NCBI GenBank assembly: GCA_964035795.1
Contig: OZ038326.1
Location: forward strand, 6,003,759 to 6,067,758
Reading direction: 5' to 3'
Length of the DNA stretch: 64,000 bases
DNA from: Pterobdella sp. o SKG-2022
Taxonomy: Eukaryota > Annelida > Clitellata > Hirudinida > Piscicolidae
Each line of letters opens with the position of its first letter. The first letter of the stretch is position 1. The notes beneath the pieces were generated by a model that saw nothing but the letters and a program-made list of their open reading frames with translations, searched no databases and was not told the DNA's origin. Shown here piece by piece: positions 54,600 to 64,000 of this stretch. A program made the position numbers and the translations under genes.

Positions 54600-57500
54600 T
54601 CTTTAAATAATTATTTAAACTTCAAAAAAAGTTTCCATGATTAATGGAATTTCAAAGTTGTTTTAATTCAGTTTCATTCTAAAAATTTTGAATCATTCGA
54701 TGAAATGAATGACTTTGATATAATGGACTTCATAGATATTTCATAACTTGATATATCGCCTAATTTATCTAAAAACATTTTTATATTTTTTGAACATATG
54801 AAAGTAGTAAACATCAAACTGCACTGAAGGATGATCCAGGAGTGGCAGTGCAAATTATGCCGAAATAAAAAAAAATTGTGACACAAATATTACCTCTATT
54901 TTGAAGATATATATAAGGTGCCTTCATGAAGGTGGGACAAAATATTTCATAAGACGCCATTAAATACATGTTTCAAATTAATTTTATTTTAAGAAAAGTA
55001 TTGTGTGCTTTCGACAAGTTTTAAATTGTGATGAACAAAATATTATAAATGATTGAATGTAAAACTCATGAACCATTAGTTTAAGACAACTACACCATAT
55101 TGAATCTAACATTGGGCAGGATTTTAGCCAAAAAATTCATACAAAAACAAAGGCCCTCAGTGAAGAAGCCATGAATTTGTTTCAATTACTAAGTCATATA
55201 GCTGCCAGCTTAAATACTTTTTCATTGTTCTCCACAAGATTTACAGTCTGAGTAAAATTTCTTTATAATCTTTGTGGTTTGCCAAGGTTTGAAGCATCGA
55301 TGACTGAAGTTTCAGAAAAAATAATTGTAAACACTAACATGCTTAACTCTACTGTATAAATCTAATCAGTAGTTTTTGATAAAACCAATAAAATGTTTGT
55401 GAGTTTTCGCAGTATGAACCCAAACTACCTCTGAGATCCAATTATTCTTGCACGTTTGATTGTCTCGATTAAATAATTTAAATAGAAAAACGCCTAAGGT
55501 TGTAAATTTTCTTAGTTATTGCTCCGAACCAACAGTCCCTCTGCACAAATTAAACATTTTTCATTACGTTGTCTCCTATAGAAAATATTGCGTAAAAGTT
55601 TTTCAGCATATAATAAAAATGAATTAATATTATTTTAAATCAATATCTATTATTAAAAATTAATTAAATTAATAATTAATTAATAAATATTAATCAATTA
55701 TAATTACTATTATAAATGAAATAAAAAAAATAAATCAATAAATTCCTTTCCTATCAAACGATTATTCGAGGTAAAGTATTTATTAAATGACACGAAGCTT
55801 TTCTTGAAAAGCTTCGTGTCATTTAATAAATACTTTGTGTTTGTTGTCCTTACTTTTAATTATAAAGTTTATAAGTTAAACCAAACGCAATAAAGAGATA
55901 ATGAAAAAAGCCTTGAATTTTATGAGATAGTATTTGAAATATAAAAAAAAGTTTTTAAATTGAATTAACTATTTTATAAAAAAATAAAAGCTTAAATAGA
56001 AGCTAAATAGTTGTATGTTTTGGGCCTCATGTGGGATTCCTTTATCGCCGAGGTTCTTGTTTTCATGCATCATAACAAAACATTTAGGCAAGCCAAAAAA
56101 AATTATTTAAAAAAATATTTTTAGAAACTTTTTTATTAAATCAAACCCTTCAAAATGATATTGCATTATGATGGCTTCTTGAACTGTTCGCAGTATTTCC
56201 CGTGGCTTGCAGCTCCACGAACTTTTAAAGCGTTAAGATCTGTTGCATATGCAAAACTTTCAATTAGTATTGCAAAATTTCCACATCAAAGATCATTTTA
56301 AAACAAATCTGAGTGTTTGTTACATGCATAAACACCGTTCACCTTGAGGGGTTTGTTTTAAGAGGACTATGAACGAAAATCATTATCATCATCATCCTCA
56401 AAAAGTGCATAAAAATTAAGTTTTTGCCTGGTTTTATCAAATTTGAACCATTAAACTTTAATTTAGAAAATGATGTGTACTTTGAAATGTTAAAATTTTA
56501 TAAAAAATTGAAATTTTTCGAATAAATCAAAATTTAACTTATGAAAAGTAATTATGGCGTTTTGAAAAACCATTAAATTATCTTCGAGAGACAACAGTTT
56601 CTTATCACTCAAAACGTTGTGCTTTTAGTTTCACTAAAAAAAATTTCATTCAGATGTAATTTCCCCCTAGTTAAATTATCAAAAAAAAACAGTTTATAAA
56701 ATTATTTTTCATCATTTATTGCTTAAAAAATAATTTCCCATCATAAAAAAATCAATTAGAATAAAAAATAGGTTTACATAAGGAACGTGAATCTGCCAAA
56801 GGAGGAGACATAATAAAAATGCAAATATTAAAAAGAGCGTAGAAATAAAAAAATATCAACAATAAAAACATCGTCAAAACATGCTCCGTTACCATCATTA
56901 AATTATGAAACCTACTTTACAATGGTTTAAAAACTTAACTTAGAAACTTTTACTTCAATTGAGATATCCCAGAAAAAGGGGACTTAACCAGCAGAAAAAT
57001 AAGCTTTAGCTTCGTCTCCAACACCACTTATTGCCTATATGGATTTCGTGGAAAGACAAAACCCATTTAAGTCTTCTCATGTCACTGTTTTATTTAGATT
57101 TATAATTTAATCTTTAAATGTGCAAAACATTTTTAATCTCGAAACTTCAAAAGTTGATGTTATTATAATTTCATTCTTTAATGAATCAAAACTTAACATT
57201 GAGTTTGTGGTGTTTCTTATAGATTTAATAAGAACTCGAAATAAATAAAATTCTCGGCAAGTCTAACGTTTGCAAAGGGCGTTGGCATGCTTTGGGATTT
57301 TTTATGTCATTTTGTTACTAAATTATTTCTGAAAAAATAATTAAAATCGATTTTTTAACTTTAAAAATATAAATTGCTTCAGGAGGTAACTCTATTGGAG
57401 TTATTAAAACACTTTTATTACGACACAAAGGCATATAAAAAGCATTTTATATAATCTTAAAAACACAGACAACAAACAGAGGCAACATGACATCGGAAAA

Positions 57501-57600
57501 AAATCACAGAGGGTCATAAAATTAAATCACAACCAAAAAAAACCACAAGCGAAACAACCAGCCCCGATATAACCAAACCTCTACTATCCAACAGAACAAC
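54600..57600. other. A/T-rich intergenic region
   Basis: No gene recognised apart from the hairpin at 55.77 kb. A short less A/T-rich patch at 56.16-56.26 kb could be read as a small exon on the minus strand (DLNALKVRGAASHGKYCEQF), too short to call. Confidence 0.5.
55773..55836. repeat. Perfect 30-bp inverted repeat with 4-base loop
   Basis: Arm 55773-55802 (AAAGTATTTATTAAATGACA and on to AGCTTTT) and arm 55807-55836 are exact reverse complements separated by CTTG. No T-run or gene context suggests a terminator; this is eukaryotic DNA. Confidence 0.95.
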
Positions 57601-57623
57601 GTTCACAAAGTTATTCCACTGCA

Positions 57624-57668
57624 ATGAATGCTTCAACAAACTACTGGCTTGTTGCAGTGTTAGGGCAG
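57624..57668 (+). CDS. Possible first coding exon of an unidentified gene
   Basis: ATG followed by 15 codons (MNASTNYWLVAVLGQ) and the consensus donor CAG|GTGAGT, in a less A/T-rich patch. The strength of the donor is the main support; I could not identify the next exon or the family. Confidence 0.25.
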
Positions 57669-57669
57669 G

Positions 57670-60420
57670 TGAGTCCAAGTTTCATTACAACCCTGATTAC
57701 ATTTTAATCTGCTTTTAATTCAATTTATGACAAAAGTGTAAAATTTAAGCTTCTTAGTTCAACTTTTATGCTTCTCGGGGCATTGAAATCTTATGCTATT
57801 TAGAAGCAGCTTGGTCAAGTGTTGCTGACAGCTTATCTGAAGATGCTAGCTTATGAAAAGATCCACTTGACAAAATTGCTTTTTTCAAAAAAATTTTTCA
57901 CAGTTTTTGTCAGACTTTTACACAAATTTGATATCTGGACTCAAAAGGATTTGCACGACTTTCCGTCTTATTTTAATAAGTTTTACGTTGTCGTTGGTCT
58001 GGTTATGAAAGCTTTTATACAGAACTTATATACTTTATTCATTCTAAAAATTTTCTTTGAGAGCTTGTATTAAAGTTTGCAAAGCTATCAAATGCTGCAT
58101 GCCTGTGTTAGGAACATTGCGCATGCGTCAAGTGGAGTATATGAAAACCTCTTTCAAAAGCGCTCAAAAGATGTGAAAAAATTTGAGATGTGAGATTTGC
58201 ATAGTAGATTATTAAATGTTGAAAACCATCAATCTGCCGATGCAAATTAATTCTTTTATTGAATAAAATTTTATTTTAAAAATTCTTATAGTCATTAACC
58301 CAGTGTTTTGAGCTATGATGATTGATGAGAGTCTCACTTTCTTTTGAAAACTTTTAGGAATTAATTGACTTTTAAGGGGTTTAAAAGTTACTTAAAGGAT
58401 AGTTTTTTTTTGTTTTGCTGTCTCATAAAACTATATTTTGAAAAAAAAATTAATTAAAATGTAACGGAAATTTTTTCATGGTTGTTAGTTTTCAAGAGAA
58501 ATTCAACAACTTTTTAACAAAATACTATGTTTTTATTCTAGTGATTCTTTTTCGAAGTTGTGCTCAAGTCTAATGTTTTAACGTTTATATTTCTGTATAA
58601 TTTTTGACGACAATGCAATAATCTGCGCAATATATGATGAGTTTTGAGAAATTTAACGATTGCGTGCAACTCAATGTAATCTTTCATCTTTATTCCTTGC
58701 TTTTTGAGGTTTGGATGAGGGTTAAAAATATAACGTATTTACATATTAATTCCTGTATTCTCTTTTCAATTAATTCTCAGATTTCTTCTTTTATTTATTT
58801 TTTAATATTTTTAATTTTTCAAAAACTTTATCAAAATTATCATTTTCGTCTACTTCCCACATCCCTAGGATCTGTGGCCCCACCAGCTTGAATATTAAAC
58901 ATCCTTTGTAATACTCCAGAAAACAGATGTTTTGGTGAAAAATAATCGAGAAAATGATAGTATGTTTTTCCAACATTCTTGTACTTTTTAAAATATATGT
59001 TCTGTTTGTACTTGGTGCAACTAGAGGTGTTGACCACACAAGTCGTGCATCAGAATTCGAACACTTGATACTGAAGCTGTTTTGCTTGTCTTCCACGAAT
59101 CTTTTTCAGCTTTAACAATACTTTAGCACTGTAATAAAATCAAGGGTTCTCCAAATAAAACTGTCACCATATTTTAACAACTATTCTTATGGGTATGATT
59201 ATGTTATGAAGCGTCTTCTATTTAAACCTCAAACCCATCTTGAGTACTGTAATACTGCACTAATAGGATAGTTTGTTGCGCTGAAAAAGTCATTTAATTT
59301 AAGTTCTAATAACATTCATCATTGTTGGAAAACCCCATACTTTTTTGGATTTCGTTAATTTATGAAGATTGGAATAAAGTTTTACTGATGAAAGCTAATG
59401 AAACTGTACTTGTCAAAAATAAAATTTATATATAAATAAAAAATTGAAATTATCTTCATACCTAAAAGCTGACTTTTATGGAAACCATGCTCGATTTTTC
59501 AGAGTGTTTGGCTTACGGGAAAAAACATAAAATACAAAAAGTGATATTGATGAAATGGGATATTCAAAAAATAACTAAAATTTTTATACATTTCATAGTT
59601 ATTTCATATAGGTTTTTTTTATTATAAGAATTTCTCTTTTGAATCATTTTTATATTCGCTGAAATTTTCCTGAAGTGAAACCTTATTTATTGGCTAATAC
59701 GATAAGAATTCATTAATCAAAAATTTTAGCTGACTTTTAGAAAAATTTGTTTTTGAAAAAAAAACTTTTCATTAATTAAAAAAATTATATGAAAATTAAC
59801 TTATTCAAAAAGCATGCATTGTTTGTATAAAACTATATTATGTCTATGTGGCGCAAACGAGACTGGCTGAATTCATTTGACAAAAGACACCAAAATATTA
59901 ACCTTCGTTTCGTTACTCCCTCGTAATTCATTTTAGTTAATTCATTTTGGGTTTTAAAGGGGTCTTTTCGCACTTTTGTTTCATTAAAATATAAAAGGTG
60001 AGTAATTTTAATTATTAATTGTATCCAGAAAGAATTTTTTTGATAAAAATACAAATTTTATAAGTAAGAGCATTCTTTTCAATTTCAAGTATGTAAAAAT
60101 GTACTTTAAGTTTCTCAAATTCACACTATTAACAATTGAAACTATAATAATATAAGTAGAATTTAGTATAGAAATAAATTTACATGAAAATATATTTACG
60201 AATGTTTGTTTTATCCTTTCATTTCAATTATACTCATCAAGATCATTATTTTTGTATGTGTTAATAAGTATGATCCCAAATCTCCAAATAGAATAGATTA
60301 AGAATTTTTATAAGACTTACATCCCAAAAGGACAAAAGAATTATATTAATTTTCCAGATTTATTGCAATATTTGATAATACTAGAATTATAAGTATTTTT
60401 ACAATCGATCAAAATTGAAC
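57670..60420. other. A/T-rich region, no gene recognised
   Basis: Open frames at 57819-58073 (plus) and 58791-59096 (minus) are near chance length at this composition and match nothing known to me. A short sequence near 59365-59400 resembles one near 39870-39910. Confidence 0.45.
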
Positions 60421-60429
60421 CAGCAAGTA

Positions 60430-62795
60430 TTGTCCGCGCCACAGCTTATTCAACGATGACCAAACCGGGTCATCAGCCTAGTATCCTCGCTGTCTTGCGG
60501 GTTAGCTCCTCGTTAAAAGTAAAAGCTTAGGAAAAAATCCGAACATAAATCAGGAGTGAAGCCTCTTAGGCAGGTTTGATAATGCAATAGCATGTCTCTC
60601 CGGCAGCTCCTGCATCCAGATTAGTCTCCAGCTGTCTTGACCATGTCTTGCCGCTGGCTCGGGCTTTTCAGGACGATAGAGTGAAGCTGGTACTGCGCAA
60701 GCCTTCTTTACTTAAATTTCATTTCAGCGCAGATCATAGCAACAAGACCACTAAAAATTTACTAAAGCCCTGTGGCGTTAGAAGAACGGTGAAGCAGCAG
60801 GTGAGGAAACACTGGAAGCTGTAGTTGCAAACCTTCTCTGAATCTAGAACCGCAGGGAAGTTTGGCAGCCTTCCGAGCGACCAAGCAGCCCTCTTTAGGA
60901 TAGCTCTGCTTGCCGCTTTGCCTGAGGACGGAGATAGAAAAGGTGCTCTAAAAATAGCCTGTACTCGGTCAGCAAACCGCAGCTGGCGAGTTTCCCATCT
61001 TTGCGGTCCAAATGAAAATCCACTTTTTTAACTTTAGCATACCGGAATGTTAAAACTTTGATAGTTTTTAACAAATCAGATAGATTAGAACACAAAACAG
61101 CTCTGATAGCCAAGAAACTTGAGCGTTATCAAGTGGACATTGCTGCTCTCAGTGAAACCCGTCTCTCAGACAAAGGATATCTTACTGAAATTGCTGGTGG
61201 CTACACTTTTTTTCTGGATCGGAAAGAACAAGAGTGAACGACGCAAAGTTGGAGTTGGTTTTGCTATTAAAAACTACATAGTAAAGAAGCTTAATAGTGT
61301 TTCAGATGGCTTGAATGACGTTCTTATGACACTCGAACTTCCTTTGGGGAAAAAAAATCTGCTATCCTCATAAGTGCATACGCTCCTACTATGACTAACA
61401 CAGATGACGTAAAGGATAAATTCTATGAAGAACTGGAAACCCTCATTTCCACTGTCTCACAGTCAAATAAACTCATTCTACTCAGTGATTTCAACGCTCG
61501 TGTTGGTAAAGACTACCAGGCTTGGGAAGGAGTGTTAGATCATCATGGAATTTGAAAATGCAATAGCAACGGTTTATGACTGCTAAAAACCTGCATATCT
61601 CGTGGACTGACTATTACCAACACTCTGTTCCGACTTCCAACACGCAACAAGACAACTTGGATGCATCCCCAATCGAGGCATTGGCATCTCATTAACTTCA
61701 TCATTGTCAGGTTGTCAGGTCCAAAGACCAACGTGATGTGCGAGTAAAAAAGGCTAAATGTGGTGTGGATTGTTGGACAGATCATAGGCTCATAGTTTTG
61801 AAAATCAAGTTACACATTAGTCCTATGAGAAGGCCACAAGGACAGAAAGTTCTAAAACGACTTAACGTGCAAAGTTGAAACTTTCCCCTGCTCAACAGAA
61901 CTTCGTGGCCATCCTTGAACATCAGTTGTCAATGCCCCAAAAAACCCTTACCATGAACCTCACAACTCAGTGAAGGAACAGATGCTAAAGGCAGTAGAAA
62001 ACTTCCTTTATCTTGGCAGCACCCTTTCTCGCTATGCAAACATTGATGATGAAGTCAAAAATCAAATCGTCAAAGCCAGCTGGGCTTTTGAAAAATTGAG
62101 AAAAAAAAGTTTTGGAGAAAAGAGAAATTTCACAGTCTAAAATAAAGTCAAAGTCTACAAAGCCGTAGTATTGACCACACAACTCTATGGCTGTAAACAA
62201 TCTACAAACGTCACGAGAAACAACTTCAACAGTACCATACTCGATGTCTTCGCAAGATTCTTAACATACGCTGGAATGATATGATTCCTAATACTGATGT
62301 TCTAAAAAAAGTGAATCTTTCCAGTGTTGTTACGATGATTCCTAAGGCACAGATGCGATGGGCTGGTCATGTTTCTCGTATGACGGACTCAAAAATTCCG
62401 AAACAACTTGTTTACGGACAGAGAAAAGTTGGAGCTGCACGCAAACGCTATAAAGACCCCTTCAACATAGACGTCTTCACGTGGAAAAAAAGCTGTATCT
62501 GACAGACCTGCCTGGCGTAAAACAATCCACACTGGTGCACTTTTCCCAGAAGAAAACAGTTTAATGCTGCAAAAGAGAAGCGAATGAGACACAAAGCTAG
62601 AGGAGGCCCACCAGACAGACTCTACTCATGGTGCAAAACTTGCGGAAGAGGTTTTCTCCCGCAAATCGGAATGTTTAGTCATTTGCGGACGCACAAATAA
62701 TTAAAAAAAAACTTCTGTAATTTTTTTTCTTTATATAACTCTTGTTGCCATGGTCATTATCGAAGACAAATCGACGAACAACAACAAAAACTCTG
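60430..62795 (+). mobile_element. Non-LTR retrotransposon, internally deleted pseudogene
   Basis: A GC-rich 5' untranslated part (about 60430-61060) is followed by an APE-type endonuclease with recognisable motifs (IAALSETRLSD, LLSDFNARVGKDY) and many frameshifts and stops. At about 61970 the sequence jumps straight to NFLYLGSTLSRYANIDDEV, so most of the RT domain including the catalytic DD box is missing. The C-terminal part (RWAGHVSRMTDSKIPKQLVYG) and the final C2H2-like finger (CKTCGRGF ... HLRTHK) match the element at 42.8 kb. The 3' end carries CATGGTCATTATCGAAGACA. It is the same family as the 42.8-kb copy, much older. Confidence 0.85.
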
Positions 62796-62810
62796 ACGGG
62801 GAAAAGTAAA

Positions 62811-62995
62811 GATGATTGGTGCCGGCTCTACGAAGAAGAAAAAGAATCGGCCGAGCACCTATGGATGCGGTGCCTTGCATTCCAGTCTGCCCGTTACCAC
62901 CGCTAGTTGGGTATCTCTTTCGAAGAACTAAGGAGCCTCCCACAAGCGAGTCTAGCGCTTATGAAGATCATCCTCAGGCGCCTTGAGTGACAAAA
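62811..62995 (+). mobile_element. 3' fragment of a second non-LTR element family
   Basis: Reads DDWCRLYEEEKESAEHLWMR, then CLAFQSARYHR and, after one stop, LGISFEELRSLPQASLALM. This is the C-terminal zinc-knuckle region (C-x-x-C ... H ... C) of a Jockey/R1-like ORF2, with the second cysteine changed to tyrosine. It begins within about 20 bases of the preceding element's 3' end. Confidence 0.65.
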
Positions 62996-63189
62996 ACAAA
63001 CAAAAACATATTCTATATGTTTAAATAAAACTTATATTGCTTGTGCATAAAACAGAAAAACCAATTATAAATATGAAAAATATTTTCAAATCAACTGATT
63101 GAATAAAATTAATTATAAACTGTTCAAACAGCATATTCAAAAAAAATTTAAACAAATGAAGCATTTAAGAAGATATAAACACAAAAATG

Positions 63190-63335
63190 CTTTTTCTTAT
63201 AGTTCAAAGCTTTTGCTACATATTTAATGTAACGAATACGCAATGTGAAACAGCCGCTAACTTTTGGCCCAACATTGGATCGAGTCTGGTAACTTCAGTA
63301 TAATCCGCTACTAGCTGAGCTATAAGGGCCAACAA
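63190..63335 (-). mobile_element. tRNA-derived SINE, family A
   Basis: The minus strand starts GGCCCTTATAGCTCAGCTAG (acceptor stem and box A), then box B ACTCGATCC, then the family A body AGCGGCTGTTTCACATTG and TTCGTTACATTAAATATG. It is the most complete family A copy in the window. Confidence 0.7.
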
Positions 63336-63455
63336 GTTATAGCCAAACAATATATTTTTTTAAAGCAAAAAAAATTTTGAAACTAGAAAGTTTTGAAAAA
63401 ATTGGTGGTCAACTTATTTCGAATTATTTTCTTAAACTTGCTCACAACCCATCAG

Positions 63456-63652
63456 AAAGAGGCTTGGATGAAGCAGAGGCCCTGTCGATGAACACTCTAA
63501 CGAAACAGAGCCTTCTGACAAACAAGAACAATCATAAGATAACCATTCCTAACAACGTTGTGATGGTGGATGAAATGCAAAACTGCATGAAGAAATGGGA
63601 GTCTAACACAGTAGACGATGCTGAAGTGAAGAATGATCGCAAAACAAACTGA
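63456..63652 (+). CDS. Probable terminal exon of an unidentified gene
   Basis: The acceptor CTCACAACCCATCAG is followed by 65 codons ending in TGA. The composition is clearly less A/T-rich than the flanks and the translation is hydrophilic (RGLDEAEALSMNTLTKQSLL, NNVVMVDEMQNCMKKWESN). An AATAAA follows directly after the stop. No family is recognised; earlier exons could include the one at 57624 or lie elsewhere. Confidence 0.38.
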
Positions 63653-64000
63653 AGAATAAATCAGTGGGGAGTTTTTGGCTGACTTTTTTGCTGTTGAGAG
63701 GAAGGAGAGGTGGGACTGCGTGCTGGAGTGTGGTCTGTGAACATGTAGTCATAACAAAAAATATGGATGAATGGTTTTGTGGAGTTTACAAGGTCTTGAG
63801 TGGTGAGGTTGAAGCGAGAGTAAGCGATTATTCTTAATATGGTTTTTATTGGAAAAATATGGTTGAAAAATGAGCATATTTTAATGTCGTATTTGTGGTT
63901 TTGCCTGTAATTCAAGTGAACATTAAACAAACATTATAAACTCATGTTTTCGAGCCATCGTTCAATAAAGGAACAAAAATAGTCTTTTTCTTATGTATCT

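Noticed and set aside
58791..59096. 101-codon minus-strand frame
   Set aside because: Close to the length expected by chance for the number of frames scanned, no known motif, and overlapping frames on both strands.

Overview
This window looks like animal nuclear DNA that is very rich in A+T (roughly three quarters A+T by eye). Short, GC-balanced coding exons sit in long A/T-rich introns and deserts. GT-AG introns, tRNA-derived SINEs, several non-LTR retrotransposon fragments, large microsatellites and a 200-base assembly gap all fit a metazoan scaffold. A sex-peptide/myoinhibitory-peptide-type receptor gene suggests a protostome, and a ZMYND12 gene (an axonemal protein) suggests an animal with motile cilia or flagellated sperm. 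I cannot name the species.

Two multi-exon genes can be read through with consistent splice sites and phases. ZMYND12 is on the minus strand, with eight coding exons between 28113 and 11337 encoding 355 aa: a MYND zinc finger followed by TPR-like helices. Its exon 7 lies between two very large microsatellites. A peptide GPCR of the sex peptide receptor/MIP receptor family is on the plus strand, with four coding exons between 47824 and 54498 encoding 635 aa. Its seven-helix core is normal for the family, but its lysine-rich N-terminal region of about 300 residues is unusually long.

Layout: 1-2.7 kb is mostly desert with one exon resembling protein phosphatase inhibitor-2 (minus strand). 2.7-10.5 kb is desert. 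10.56-10.87 kb is a non-LTR retrotransposon 3' fragment. 11.3-28.1 kb is ZMYND12. 28.1-41.7 kb is A/T-rich DNA with SINEs, inverted repeats (one with hammerhead/Penelope-like motifs) and an unidentified 152-aa ORF. 41.8-42.4 kb is a TATC array, followed by a 5'-truncated but open reverse-transcriptase fragment (42.78-43.95 kb), a tRNA-Ala and an older retroelement fossil. 45.5-46.1 kb is an AT palindrome containing the gap. 47.4-54.6 kb is the GPCR gene. 54.6-60.4 kb is desert with a perfect 30-bp hairpin. 60.4-63.0 kb is an internally deleted retroelement followed by a piece of a different one. 63.2-63.65 kb is a SINE and an unidentified terminal exon.

The two main genes are unrelated and show no functional linkage. 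I did not find a clearly new multi-gene system. The most unusual points are the microsatellite-bounded exon of ZMYND12, the extended receptor ectodomain, and the small structured repeats.
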